Source: Ochotona curzoniae (taxonomy: Eukaryota > Chordata > Mammalia > Lagomorpha > Ochotonidae). From it: a stretch of DNA of 64,000 nucleotides. The stretch spans positions 80,220,894-80,284,893 of the forward strand of contig NW_024467119.1 in NCBI RefSeq assembly GCF_017591425.1. Reading direction: 5' to 3'. Position 1 is the stretch's first letter. Every line of letters begins with the position of its first letter. Shown one piece after another: positions 10,464 to 22,370 of this stretch. The notes below the pieces were generated by a model that had not been told where the DNA came from, searched no databases, and was given only the letters and a program-made list of their open reading frames with translations. The position numbers and the translations under genes are program-made.

Positions 10464-11642
10464 CTCCTCTGGCAGGACACAGACCCTGCAAGTCAGCACA
10501 AGGAACATGCAAGGCAACAGCCAAGAGGTCATAGAAAGTGTCCCACTGGCATGCATTTGGCATGGGTCGGGGGCAGATCAGGCTGAATCTGTTCATGTCA
10601 TCCACTGGTGAATCTGACCGCCAGAACAGAGTGTGGGTCGAACCAGGTCCGGTTGTAACAAAAGCAACACGCAGGCTGGAATGCCAAGGTGAGGTAGCCT
10701 GAGTCGGATGCAGCCGCAGCACCCAACCAACACAAGTGAGAACCAGGAAAGGAGGCGGCAGAGCTGACAGGAGAAAAAGGGGAGGCTCCCTAGCTGAACA
10801 GCAAATTACACTGAGGAGCGGGAGCTGGGTGGGGGGTAGACTAGACCAGGCAGGGACACAGCGCCTGTGCACCTCATGTGGACCAGATTGGGTGAAAACC
10901 AGGCTAGGCTGACCAATCCCACTAGAGTAAGCTACAACCAGAGTTGGTGAGGGTTGTTGGGCTTAGTTGTAGCAACAGAAGGGTACTGGGGACAGACTGG
11001 GCTAGTATGCCATATATACTGGCAAGCCAGGGTAGGAGGTGGGCCTGGTTGAGGCTACTGTGGGCCGCCCTGACTGGGCTGCAACTCCTACTAGTTCGTG
11101 CGAGGGACAAATGCGTCCAGGGTGGAACCAGGCGGGACTGCAAGAAGACATGGGTGGAGACAGAACCGGCCCAGCAACTGCAGCCGCCAGCTGACCGGGG
11201 CAGTGGACTGTGATGGGCCCTATGCTACTAAAACAGCAGGAATCTGGACTGGGAATACCTCAAAATTTCTTCGAGGATCTTCCCATTCGAGACACCGGAC
11301 TCGGAGTCCTAACCAGGGAAAGACAGGACAAATCAAGCAACAACCTCAGCCATCTGTTGGCAGCAGAGACTGGGCAAATGGAGACCCTAGACGGGACTGA
11401 GCCAATCAATGAACTCTTCAATGACCACGTCATGATTGGGGTGGCGAGACTGGCAACGACCCATGAATAGTGAACTATTGGAACCACTTGATCGAGTATC
11501 TCGGAGCGCACCCCACTTCCGGGACTTGGGGTGGGCGGGAGATTGGGTGGGGCTTCTTCCTCTATATCCCCCTTTAGACCTTGACCCTTTTTTACCCCAA
11601 TTAAATTTGTAAGGATTGTCAAAATTAAATAAAAAAAAAAAA
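10464..11642 (+). mobile_element. GC-rich L1-mobilised retroposon, copy 1
   Basis: A 1.18-kb GC-rich insert on the + strand, ending in 'aaattaaat' plus a poly(A) tail and bounded by a perfect 17-bp target duplication, so it arrived by target-primed reverse transcription. It has no long sense reading frame, no LTR and no terminal inverted repeat. Its last 0.4 kb are about 90% identical to the reverse complement of 55.55-55.96 kb, and the family also occurs at 24370-26533 and 49161-50520. The copies end 5' at different places, as 5' truncation predicts. The 5' half is a degenerate array around a CCAGTGGGAGCTGCAAC-like core. It could be a non-autonomous composite retroposon or the 3' end of an L1 lineage I do not know. 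The L1 3' UTRs found in this window are different sequence. Confidence 0.85.
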
Positions 11643-11659
11643 AAGACTACTAGTTTCAA
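11643..11659 (+). repeat. Target duplication, right copy
   Basis: Identical to 10447-10463 and directly after the poly(A) tail of the retroposon. Confidence 0.97.
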
Positions 11660-11860
11660 AAATTGCTGTGCCAAAGGATCACAAAGGTTTTTCTCCCACA
11701 ACACTGGGCATGATTTTTCCTAATTTTGTATTGGAAAAGTGCTAATTTCATTGACACTTTAATTGTGTGTGTGTGAGAGAGAGAAAGAGAAAATATGTCC
11801 TTTTTGTGACCGTATTTCCTCTTTTCATATTGTTTGTTCATGTAACTTTTACATTTGCTT
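11660..11860 (-). mobile_element. Old L1 3' end, right part
   Basis: The sequence resumes the L1 interrupted at 10446: 'aattgctgtgccaaaggatcac' directly continues 'gtggaattactgagtgaatctg'. It decays into a GT/GA-rich run near 11765. Confidence 0.6.
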
Positions 11861-12395
11861 CCTGAAAATCATAACTTTTTAAAATGAACTCTTCAAATGT
11901 TTAACCTAGTAACCCTTTGGTTAATTTTATCGCATCCTAGAGGTTTACATAAAAACGCAGAAAATTGGTTTCAGTCTGCCATGAATAGATGAGGGCTTTA
12001 TTCATTTTCATTTGCTTCTCCTTCCCCCACCCCAGCAATGCAGGAATGAATTATAAACTCACTTTAGAGATTACTGCTTCCTTTTTCTCTTGAGTTTATG
12101 GGCGAGAGTTTTCCTAGAAAGTTTGTTTTACAGATTTGTTGAGGTTAAAGGAGGGAGTGGAGAGTGCAGTGTGTAGGGGGCAGTTAAGGCAAGATTTAGG
12201 ACTGAGGACAATGGAGGGACAAGGGGAACAGCTGGCAAAGAGGTGAGAGGAATCTTGAAAACCATGGAGTATCTGCGCTGGGAGGTGGGAGTGTTGTGAT
12301 GGGTCAGACCTACACTTGCAACTTGAAATAAAGTTAAACAGGATATGTTAACATCTGTAAAGATGGTGATGTCTTGTTAATCCTTTGTATTAGTC
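11861..12395. other. Unassigned stretch
   Basis: Nothing recognised. 12130-12290 is purine-rich on the + strand. Confidence 0.6.
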
Positions 12396-12706
12396 CTTTT
12401 AAGAAAGATTTATTTTTATTGGAAAGTCAGATGTACACAGAGGAAAGACAAAGATCCTCCACTCCCTGGTTCACTTCTCAAGTGGCTGCAACTGCTAATT
12501 CAATGTCAGGAACCAGGAGCTTCCTCCAGGTCTCCCACACGAGTGTAGGATTGCAAGGCCTTGGGCTATCCTCTTCTGCTTTCCCAGGGCACAAGCAGCG
12601 AGCTGGAAGGGAATTGCAGCAGCTGGGACAGGAACCGGTGCCCATATAGGATCCTGGTGCATGCAAGAGAAGTACTTTAGCTATTAGGCTACCGTGATGT
12701 GTCTTG
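12396..12706 (-). mobile_element. C-type SINE
   Basis: Antisense full-length SINE from 'ttttaagaaagatttattttt' to 'taccgtgatgtg'. The body retains 'gcaagtggctgcaac'-like and 'ggaaccggtgcccatatagg' landmarks; the sense-strand B box is recognisable. I could not see a clear target duplication. Confidence 0.85.
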
Positions 12707-15700
12707 AATGCTCTCCTGAGCATGCACATTGATAGGAAGCTGGGACACGGGTAAGTCTGAGAAGGAAGAAGGGGAGAAAGGGAGATGAGGAACAATTGGA
12801 CATGTCTTCTCAATTGGTTGTGAGCAGTGGCTTGAGGGCACCTGGCAGTCAAGAATGGCATGGACAGGTAATATGTGGTGGCCGTGCTTTGTTGAATCTG
12901 GTGAACAAACAAGCCCCGAAGGGAGTGACTTCTGAGGCAGGGAGGACGTGTGGGGTCCTGGCAGGTGGGTAGGCTGCCTGAGGAGCACCTGTGGCCCCTG
13001 CAGCCTCCATGGGGGCTTCCACTACTGAAGAGAAAGCTATGGGATGGGTCTGCAGTAGGCTGCCAGGGTTGCCTCTGCTCTCAATTCTTGACAAGTCAGT
13101 GCTTGCCTGGTCTGAGAAAAGATCCCAAACAGAAAATACACTGGGTTTCTTGTATCTGGGTTGAGAATCCAAGTTAATATGGTGGTTGGGTCAGTGATAC
13201 AGAAAGAGCACCTTCCCACACCCTTCCACCCCGCTCCCCATGACAGCAGTGATTAAGCTTCAAGCCAGATGTATCTTGTGTGCCCATTTCTGGGTGATGT
13301 GAAACGGCACACATGACTTGTGGCTTTAGCTAGGAGCCATATTTGTGGGTCTGAATTTTATTTTACTTGAATAAGCTCTGGTGTTAAGGCTTCCATTAAG
13401 TGAATGATTCACCCCATTAATCAGACCTTGCACAGATGATTCTTTTTCCTGGCTTTAATATGAAGAGAGCATAGGGCAGTTTTTTATTTCCAATTTATTT
13501 GCTGATTTTCAATTCTTGGAGAGCTCTTGGAGTGATCAGAACTGGCTGGTGTAAGCTTGGCAGAGAAAGTGTTAGAGTGGATTTCCAGTAAGGAAATTGT
13601 ATTAATGTTGCTGTAATTGGTATCGTTCTTATTCTCTGCTAAGTCCGTGTGCAATAAATCGTAGGTATATACTGGACATGAAAGCAGAAAAGCTGCTGGC
13701 TAGCATATGTCAAAATTGTGGGAAACATAGCCTTTAAACAATTATTACTCATTGCAGCACTGAATTTGCATTTGGTAAATGTACATGCACACACAGAAAG
13801 GTGATATCCTTTTGTCTTGATTTCAGCAGGGCTGAGGACAAAGCAACACATGTCTCCTGCATTTCGGAGAAAGGCTGAATAACATTTCAGCTGGCATGAT
13901 CTGCAGAAGAACAGAGCCAGCTGAAACAATCAATGCTGTCACCCACCTGCAGTCTAATAGAGTTAGCCTATGAACGAGGGGTTAGGAGAGGTAAAGAGTA
14001 AGCATTTGAAAGAATTATGTCCTCTAGGAAGTGGCTCTGTGTGTGTGTGTGTGTACACACAGGGTGCATGTGCCTGTTGAGGATCAGTGGGTGCTCAGTG
14101 CTCACAGACATTGGTATACCATTCAAACTAGCGGAGAGGCGAACTTGCATCCCATCTGGAGTTTGGTTTGAACCCTCAGGTTCAGCAGTCCCAGTGGTGC
14201 ACCGGCATGCTTGTCTGGGAGAAAATTCTCAGAAGTTGCTGAGTTCTAGGGAAGGCAATGCCCAGACACTCTGTGCAAAGAAGGACACACACGGGAATTC
14301 ACAATGGCCAGTTGGACATTGAAAAGGGAAGACAGGCTAGAGTCGTTCTTATGGGAACTTCAGAAAGCAAGAGCTTCAGGCTAGGGTCCAGAAAACTCCT
14401 TAGAAATAATTTGGATCTCATCCACAGCTGAAGTCTTGGTCTGCTGGTGTTGACTAGCTCAGGAACAGTTTGCCTCTCTCTACCCTGGACATCCAGTGCA
14501 GGGAAGATGGGGAACTTGAGTCTTACAGGAAAGTTGGCATGAATAACGACTAGGAAAGGATGACTTGGATCAAGACCTGATATCAGGAGCATGGGAAGAG
14601 AATCCAGGGTAGACCAGGACACACCAGGATAGACTCCCACACCTGTGTGTTCTGTGCAAAAGGACTGTGTGTGAGAAAGGAACGGGATAACGGTGCCATA
14701 AGATCACAGCCCTGCAGCTGGGGGTGACCTTTACCTTTCTGAACAACGAGGATGTGGAATGAGAAGTTGTGTCTCTTATCAGCTGGAGACTGGTGACGGT
14801 AATGAGCAGCAGGTAGAATGCAGAGCAGGCTGGAGACTGGGGCGTGGGTAGCCAAGAGCAGGTGGGCACAAGGTATGGGGGCTGTGGCACTGAAGCCCAG
14901 AGCTGCGTGTTGGAGAAAAGTCTTGGAGCACAGGTCCAAGACCCCCCACCTCTCTCTCTACTCTCCTATAGACTACAGACTTAGGGAGCAGGAATTGTCC
15001 AGATAATCGCTGTCTAGTAGGTGAGGGCCATGCATTAAGCAACCAGGCTGTACAGTATTCAAACACCTGGCAGTGGGTCCCTCACACGGGGTAGGGTGCC
15101 TTAGGGATTCCCTGGGCTATGCTACAAACTGGAGTGTGAGTGACCCCAAGGGGTCACTGTGGTACTCTTTAGATAGCCCCATGGACTATCAACAGGACTG
15201 AACAAGTTCAGCCACTTTCAGGCTTCAGGAGGCTCTTATAAAGTGTTGCCCTCATGATCATCTCTTAAAGACTCCAAAATTCACGAAGATGTTAATATGG
15301 AGCAAGTTTCTGGTTGAGTATAAAAAATTGCCAAATAGTCTGCCCTTAAAGGGGTTGCTTCGCCTTGCCTCCCTTTAGGAGAGAAGTGTGCTGAAAGTGA
15401 CATTTCCTTATGAAAGCTTTGAAATGGCACAGCAGCTGGCTTCATTGGAAAGAAAGGGCCTATCTGGGACCTCTTCCTTTCCATCAGATGGATTTCCCGG
15501 ATGGCCACAGGGCCTGTGTGCTGTCTTCAGTGTGTGCACTAGCATACTGCACCCCGAAGAGAAACATGAAATGCCTTCTTTGTTCAGGCGAATTTCAGTG
15601 GCTGAATCCCCCCTGACCCTCTCACCTCCCAATCTGCTTCCTCTGGGCACCCTCTTTCCCCAGCCTTGTTTTGTTGAGGGATTTTCTTTTATCTTCGGAT

Positions 15701-17490
15701 TCTGCTTCATTTGGCCAGCTCACTGTTGGTCCCCGGCACCTGGGAAGGTCTGAATGTGGCCTTTGTATTTGGCTGAGCTACGCTGTGCCCAGCCAGGCAG
15801 AGATGATCCCCCAGCTTTTCTCCATGCTTCCGAACTGCAAATTGCTCAGCCATTTGTCACTTCATCCACACCAGCCCTTTGTCCTGGAGGCAGCATAGCA
15901 TCATCATTGCCCTTCATTTTCCAGGCGAGAACCAATGATATGTGACTTGTTCAAGGGCACAGGCTGAGTGGAGCATCTGCCCACACGGGCCATGGGAGAC
16001 TTGTGGGGGAAGAGAATGGCAGTGAGGCTGAAATGGGATGAGTGGATTGAAGCAGAGCAGGGTAACATTTGCAAACTTTTGAGGAAATCCTGGCACCCTA
16101 CACTGAAGGTGTGAAAGGGATTGGCTGAAGACCTGTAGGGGGAATCAGGCTTGAACAGGAGCTTATAAACATGCCTTTGATCTGGGCACACTCCTTGGTA
16201 ACTTTAGGTGGGCTGCCTGGGCGACAGCAAGTCCATAAAAGAGCTTCCATCTGGTGGCAGACAGCAGCTCTGGGCAGCATTCTTTCTCCCCTCTTTTGAA
16301 GGCACCCTTGTTGCCTGCTTCGTTGAGAAAATCTAGGTCATCACGCTTTGGGGCTTCCTTGTCTTTTTGAAGCTTTCTGAGCTGTCTTGTTGTTAATCAT
16401 CTCCCCTTTCCTTTTGCCTCCAAGAAAAATGGATTGGGTTTTCTTTCTGGAAACCTGTTCCCTCATCCCTACCCTTGATTGCTTTGGCCCAACCATCTCT
16501 GGCATTAAAGTTCCCCGGCAAGGACTCTATATGTCTGCACACACCCATATCAACAGTACTTCTCTGTTGGCTGCAGTGGATGCCCAGTGCTCCATCCTGC
16601 TGTCTCTGCTTGTGCAGACTTAATCACCTCCACTTCCTTGTCTTCCACCTTCCACTCCCTGAGGTCTTGCTCTTGCATCACATGTAAGGATGCCTCAAAA
16701 ACACACTAATGTTTTTGATCTGTAATTGGCCAAAAAAGTGATTTTTTTTTTTGGCCACACTGGCTGTTACAGATCACCCCATGCTCTTGGGATCTTTCTC
16801 ATTCAGTCTGCTATCCCAGACTGTGCTTGTCTCTCTCTGGGTCCAACAGTTCCCTCAGGTTCCTCTCACCCCCACCCTGCTTGGCACATGTAAAAGTGCC
16901 ATTTCATCTTCATAGTCCTCAGAGAATGCACTGGTGACCTTCTCTAACGACCTATATGTCGGGCAATATGACCCCATGTATCTGCTTCTGCATTAAAAAT
17001 TCTGCCTAGTTGTTAATGTTAGACCCAACCAATGACATGGTAACATTTGAAGCAGAATTGATGTATGTAACGTGGATGTCATTATATTCTGCTATACCTG
17101 CTTCTCTCCCGAGTACCCTGTTTGTTAATTATGCCACTAAGAGCTAAATCTTTGAGCATCTTTGATCTCTTTCTCCTTGTCTCCTGCCATCCAATTAAGT
17201 CCTGTCACTCCCTCCATGGCAGGGCCTGGGGTCTGTCCTCTGCCCCCTGCTTGCCATGGCCCTGAGCAATGCCTCTGACCTTTGCTCTCCTAGCTGACCT
17301 CTCTGTGCCCTCAGCTTAGGCTTGGTTAGCCTTACAGGTCCACTCAGTCCTTTCCTCTAGGCAAGCCATGCGCTGCAACACATGACAGGTCTTTGATTAC
17401 ATTGCTCCTTGGCTCACCCGTTATTGCTGGTTTTTTATTGATTCTGATATCAGTTCTAAACTTCACTGCCCAGAGACCCACTACTTTTGC
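12707..17490. other. Longest repeat-poor interval
   Basis: About 4.8 kb without a recognised transposable element. Open frames of 100-121 codons occur (for example 14583-14939 on the - strand and 15388-15753 on the + strand), but they overlap on both strands and none resembles a known domain. A (GT)n with a short inverted ACAC lies at 14037-14061. 13440-13800 is AT-rich and undisturbed, the kind of sequence that may be conserved non-coding DNA. I cannot support any exon. Confidence 0.5.
14037..14061 (+). repeat. Short (GT)n tract
   Basis: A GT run ending in 'gtacacacag', giving a small GT/AC inverted pair. Confidence 0.85.
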
Positions 17491-17503
17491 ACTCTGCCAA
17501 ATT

Positions 17504-17836
17504 TTTTTTTAAAAAGATTTATTTTATTTTTATTTGAAAGTCAGATATACAGAGAGGAGGAGAGATAGAGAGGAAGATCTTCCATCCGACGATTCACTCC
17601 CCAAGTGACTGCAACGGCTTGTGCTGCGTCAATCCAAAGCCAGGAGCCAGGAGCTTCTCCTGGGTCTCCCACATGGATGCAGGGTCCCAAGGCTTTGGAC
17701 CATCCTTGACTGCTTTCCCAGGCCACAAGCAGGGAGCTGGATGGGAAGTGGGGCAGCCAGGATTAGAGCTGGCACTCATATAGATCCTGATTTGTGCAAG
17801 GTGAGGACTTTAGCTGCTAGGTTATGTCACTGGGCC
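17504..17836 (-). mobile_element. C-type SINE with target duplication
   Basis: Full-length antisense SINE. The duplication actctgccaaattt (from 17491) reappears as actctgcccaaattt at 17838-17852. Body divergence from the young copies is moderate. Confidence 0.93.
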
Positions 17837-17923
17837 CACTCTGCCCAAATTTCTAGCCTATTATTTGCCCTTGCTGCCTCACAAGAACATGCTTTATCCA
17901 AATTTAACATCCATGAATGCTTC

Positions 17924-18246
17924 CTTAAAGATTTATTTTATTTTTATTGGAAAGGCTGAGTTACAGAGAGAAAGAGGCAGACAAACAGAGGCAGACAGAC
18001 CCAGAGAAAGATCTTCCATCTGCCATTTTCCTCCCTAGACGGCTGTAATGGCTGGAGGTGGGCTTTTATCAGGACTTCCATGTGGGTCCAGTGTCCTCAG
18101 GATCTGAAACTGTGCTCTGCTGTCCTCCCGGCCCATCAGCAGGGAATTGGATCAGAATCAGAGCAGCCAGGACATGAACTTCTACCCACATGGGATGCTG
18201 GCACCACAAGGCAGAAGCTTAGTGCCCACTGTACCATGTTGAGGGC
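17924..18246 (-). mobile_element. SINE, older subtype
   Basis: Antisense SINE with an expanded 'gaggcagacaaacagaggcagacagac' purine block and ending 'ccatgttgagggcccc'. The central 'gtcctcccggcccatcagcagggaattggatcag' segment identifies it. Confidence 0.85.
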
Positions 18247-18609
18247 CCCTCCCACTTCCTTTTCACATTTTTGCTTGGTTTAAAATATTTCTTTCTAGTG
18301 GGGTACCGTGTGTTTTTTTTTCTATCCTTCTTCCACCCCCAGCTCCATGCTTCCAGGTTTCCTGTTCCTCATGGCGGTATGTATGTACTCCCTGACTCAA
18401 AAGGACCTACTTAGATGGAATTGAAGGAAGTAGCTCTCCACAGGGCATGGGCAGTTATCCTATGGGCCTGCTCCACCGTTCATCTGTGATCGGGTCTGGC
18501 ATGTTGTGTGACCAGATGTCCATCCTCTATCCAGACCATCCATGCGTGGGGTTGGCTGTCACACAGGGCGTGTGCGTGAAGGTTCTCCACAGCCCCGTGT
18601 CCCTCCTCT
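18247..18609. other. Unassigned stretch
   Basis: Nothing recognised apart from short pyrimidine-rich runs near 18310. Confidence 0.55.
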
Positions 18610-18795
18610 GTACACTCCTGGAGCACTGCTCTCAACTTCTGCCGCACTGCAGAGTCACCTGGGGAGCTGTTAAAAATATACCAGTGCCTGGGCTGCATCC
18701 CAAATCAATTAAATAAAAGTCTCTTGGGCTGTGTCCCAGTTATTAGTACTTTTTTTTAAGGCTCGTCAAATGATTCCTGTGTGTAGTCAGGAATT
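18610..18795 (+). mobile_element. MER5A-like hAT MITE
   Basis: The segment 'ctctcaacttctgccgcac...cagagtcacctggggagctg...cagtgcctgggctgcatccc' matches the arrangement of MER5A, a mammal-wide non-autonomous hAT-Charlie element. The right half is eroded. Confidence 0.7.
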
Positions 18796-19783
18796 TATGT
18801 CTGCCACATGTGGCATTTTTGCAGATTACTTTTAGTGGTCCTGTATTTTTTCTTCTGTCCAACTGTTGGTCCTTGTGGAATTTTTATTTTTGGAAACTTT
18901 GTGATGGCTTGTGCTGTATCTATACTCAGTGGAAATTCACAGAAAAAATGGTTTTGAGTGAATGTAAGAGTGGAGAACTTATAAACAGTCCGTTTTTAGA
19001 GAGGAAGGTTACACATTGACTCAGGGGTTTTCTCACATTAAGAATCCCTTGGTGTTAAATAAGGTTTTTCAAGTATTTGATGTGATCTACCAGTATCCGA
19101 GTGGTTGATATGCTAAATAAATACTTATTAACAACTGTCCAGTAAGGCTTACCTTACAAGCACTATATAGCAATAAATACAATGCCATATATGACTCAGA
19201 TAGCTTGGTTCTCACACATGGGTTGTTATCAAGATTAAAGTAGTAAAAGTTTGCAGGGGAAGAAGGTGTAGTTAACATCTTATTTGTAGTAAAGGTTCAA
19301 TTTTTCAAAGAACTGAAGCATAAAGAGCTCACACTGGATGCCTTCTCCCTTCCCTGCACACATTGAATATATTAAGTCAGATGGAAAACTAGCATTATCT
19401 TGGGCGGGTCTGCTTCTTCCCATACATTATATTTCTGACAATAATTTCTGGATCTTGCCGAGTTTAGTTTAGTCGGTGGGAAGGGGAGTGGACTTATATT
19501 CATTTGTACCTGGGTTGTTGCTCTGCTCAGGTGAATTGAGCTCTTGCATTTAAAAAAAAAAAAAAAAAGGCAAAGAAGGAAGGCTTTTGAGCAAGTTTGT
19601 TTTTCTGTTAGAAAACCACCAGATGGCTCACAGAGGGGATTTGATGGCCTGGATTCTGTAGCCCTGCGGATTGGTGGTCAAGAGCCCACTGGTTGCCCAG
19701 CTGGGTGGAGTTTGGGTGATGTGCATGGCTTATCAGTTCTCATGTCCTTAGCTGTGAGAATTATCTGTGTAACTAGAAGAGAC
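18796..19783. other. Unassigned stretch
   Basis: About 1 kb with no recognised repeat except a poly(A) run at 19551-19568, which has no SINE or retrocopy body I can see before it. Confidence 0.5.
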
Positions 19784-19858
19784 TCCAAGAAGCTCATGAA
19801 GCATAGGAGTGCAAGAGGCTTATTCCGGAGTAAAACTTTTGAGATCCATGTGTAGTTT
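19784..19858 (+). mobile_element. Small DNA transposon, left half
   Basis: The left half of a short mariner-like or MITE-like element, matching 58579-58660: 'ctccaagaagctcatgaag', '...gcaagaggcttattccgg', 'aaaacttttgagatccatgtgtag'. Its right half lies at 27749-27805, on the far side of the 7.9-kb L1 insertion. Confidence 0.75.
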
Positions 19859-20565
19859 TCCCCTCCCTTCCTTTGTATAGTTTTATAAGTACAGGGATTC
19901 CTTCCTCAACCTCCTCTTTTTCCCTCTTCATTCTCCATTCCCCTCATTCCCCACTATCTTTCCCCATATTATTACAATAGTAGAGTTCTTCAGCAACATT
20001 CACAAGTCTAATATTCTGCCATTTAAGATTATTATGGCATTTTAGCTATAGTCGATGGTATAAAATCCAGTATCATATTGTCAAAGTATACGTAACAGTT
20101 TTATTGGGAGTCCCCCTTTTATTCGGGAGTAGAGAGGGGTACTACAAGTATCTTCACTTCCAGGGTATGCTAGTCTCCAATGTACAATTTATCTATGAAC
20201 GTAATTGTATACACAGGCTCACCTATATAACTGTTTGCTATGTATTTTGCATGAATGTTGCTTTATATCAGAGAGAACACAATGGTATTTATTCTTTTTG
20301 GATTGGCTGATTTTACTGGACATTTTGATGGTGTTGATCCTGACAATCCAGGAACATGGTAAGTTTCTCCATCTTTTAACGCCATCTTCTATTTCTCTCT
20401 CTTTAAAAGTGTTTTGTAACTTTTGTCATAGGTGACTTTGGTTAGGTTTATACCCAGGCATTTGAGGTTCTTCTCTATTATTTTAAAGAGGACTGTACTT
20501 AAAAGTTCTTTCTCAGCCATGGAGTTATTTGTGTATACTAGGGCCATCAATGTATTTTCATTGGT

Positions 20566-21190
20566 TTTTCCCATTGAGTTTTTTTTTATTACAATTACAA
20601 TTATTAGGGTCTGAGATTCTCCCCAAAATTCCCTCCCCCTGACTGATTTCCCCATATTCTTACAATAGTATAGTCCCTCACAACAAGTTATAATTCCATG
20701 AGTCTGTTATTAAGTGTGTCCCAGCATTGCTGTTATAAACAGTGTCAGACAGTCCTAGTATCCCATTGTGTAGGCATGTCCAACAGTTTCATTGGGAGTC
20801 CATCTTTGATTTGGAGATAGGGATTTATATTGCATTGTAGCTTCACATCTAGATATGGTTGTCTCTGTTACTCCATCACTATACATTCCTGTGAGAAGTC
20901 ACAAAATGAGGTCGACAACAGATATGAAGTTAAATACAAAACGAATAAAGAAAAAAAATACATCACCATAGAGTCTAAAAAACACACCACTAAATGACCA
21001 ACACACGGTTGACAAAAAGAAAACATAAAAGCCTAATTTGCATGATGGTTTCCTTATTATTCAGCCATTAAAAAGAATGAAGTCATACCATTTGCAATGA
21101 GATGGTTCCAACTAGAGACCATCATCCTCAGTGAAATAAGTCAAACACAAAAGGACAAATACCATATATTCTCTTTAATATAAGGAAACC
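20566..21190 (-). mobile_element. 5'-inverted L1 nested in L1
   Basis: On the left (20566 to about 20900) lies antisense L1 3' UTR beginning with poly(T). On the right (about 20935-21190) lies ORF2 3' end in sense orientation, recognisable from 'cagccattaaaaagaatgaag', 'atcatcctcagtgaaataag' and 'aggacaaataccatat'. The 5' part of the insert is thus inverted, the hallmark of twin priming. Imperfect duplications ttttcattggttttt near 20555 and atttcattgatgtttt near 21200 mark the site. Confidence 0.75.
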
Positions 21191-21849
21191 ATCTTGCCAA
21201 TTTCATTGATGTTTTGTGTCCTGCCAAATTCTTGTGAATTCCAGTCGTCTCTTTGTTGAGTCTTTTGGGTCTCCTATGTATAGAATCATGTTATCAGTGA
21301 ACAGGTTTAATTTTAATGCTTTGTTTCCAATTTGAATTCTTTAATTTCTTTTCTTGCCTAACAGCTCTAGCGAACACTTCCAATGTTATATTGAAAAGCA
21401 GTGGTGAAAACAGACATCCTTGTCTAGTTCCAGAACTCAGTGGAAAAACTTCCAACCTTTCCTCATCAGTAAGAGGCTGGTATTGGGTTTTTGTATATTG
21501 CTTGAATTGTTTCTATGCCTAACTTGCTTAGGGTTTTCAGCAGAAAGTGGTGTTGGATGTTATGAGATGCCTTCTCTGCATCTTTTGAGATGATCTTATG
21601 GTTTTCATTCTTTATTTTGTTGATGTGGTGAGTCACGTTTGTCGATTTGTTAGTGTTAAATTAACTCTGCATGCCAAGGATAAATCCCACTTGGTCCAGG
21701 TGAATGATATGTCTGAAGCGTTGCCAGTCTCTGTTGGCTAATATTTTGTTGAGGCTTTTTGTATCTACGTTCATCAGTGAAATTAGTTTGTAGTTCTCTT
21801 ATTTTGTGGTATGTTTATCTGGTTTTGGTATTAAGGTGATGTCGGCTTC

Positions 21850-22077
21850 CTAGAAAGAGTTTGGAAGAATTGTCTGTCTTTGTACTGTTTTGAGACTATT
21901 TTGGAAGATTGTGGTAGGTTCTTGAAACATTTGGTAGAATTCAGCAGTGAATCCATGCTGTCCTGGGCTTTTCTTTATTGGGAAGAAATTAATTATTGAT
22001 TCAATCTTCATCCTAGTTATAGGTCCATTGTGATTTTTAATTACCTCATGATTCAATTTTGGTAAATTGTTATGCAC
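21850..22077 (-). pseudogene. L1 ORF2 reverse-transcriptase fragment
   Basis: A 75-codon frame with the L1 RT N-terminal signature: ITRMKIESIINFFPIKKSPG, then GFTAEFYQMF, then TIFQNSLKTV. In intact L1 this lies just upstream of the catalytic palm. Frames break on both sides. Confidence 0.88.
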
Positions 22078-22085
22078 CCATTTCT

Positions 22086-22370
22086 TTTTTCTTTTCCTAA
22101 AGATTTATTTATTTATTTTTTTATTAGAAAGTCAGATCTACAGAGAGAAGGAGAGACAGAGAGAAAGATCTTCAATCTGCTGGTTTGCTCTCCAACTGGC
22201 TGCAATGACTAGAGTTGAGCCAGAAACCAGAATCCGGGAACTTCCTCTGGGTCCCCCGATGGGTGTAGGCTCCCAAGGATTTGGGCTGTTTTGACTGCTT
22301 TCCCAGGCTGCGACTGGCAATCGTATGGGATCTGAGAACTTGAGCCGTGACTACTCTCCTAGGTCCTATT
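22086..22370 (-). mobile_element. SINE inserted in L1
   Basis: Antisense SINE with a poly(T)/'aaagatttatttattta' start. The head region is internally shortened: 'tttcccaggctgcgactgg' jumps to 'caatcgtatgggatctg'. The flanks 'cccatttct' and 'ttcatttcttcc' look like the decayed duplication and restore L1 continuity. Confidence 0.85.

Noticed and set aside
10464..11642. CpG island or gene promoter
   Set aside because: The GC-rich block ends in poly(A) within a target duplication and recurs three more times, so it is a mobile element.
12707..17490. Coding exons in the repeat-poor interval
   Set aside because: Frames of up to about 120 codons overlap on both strands and lack domain similarity or paired splice borders.
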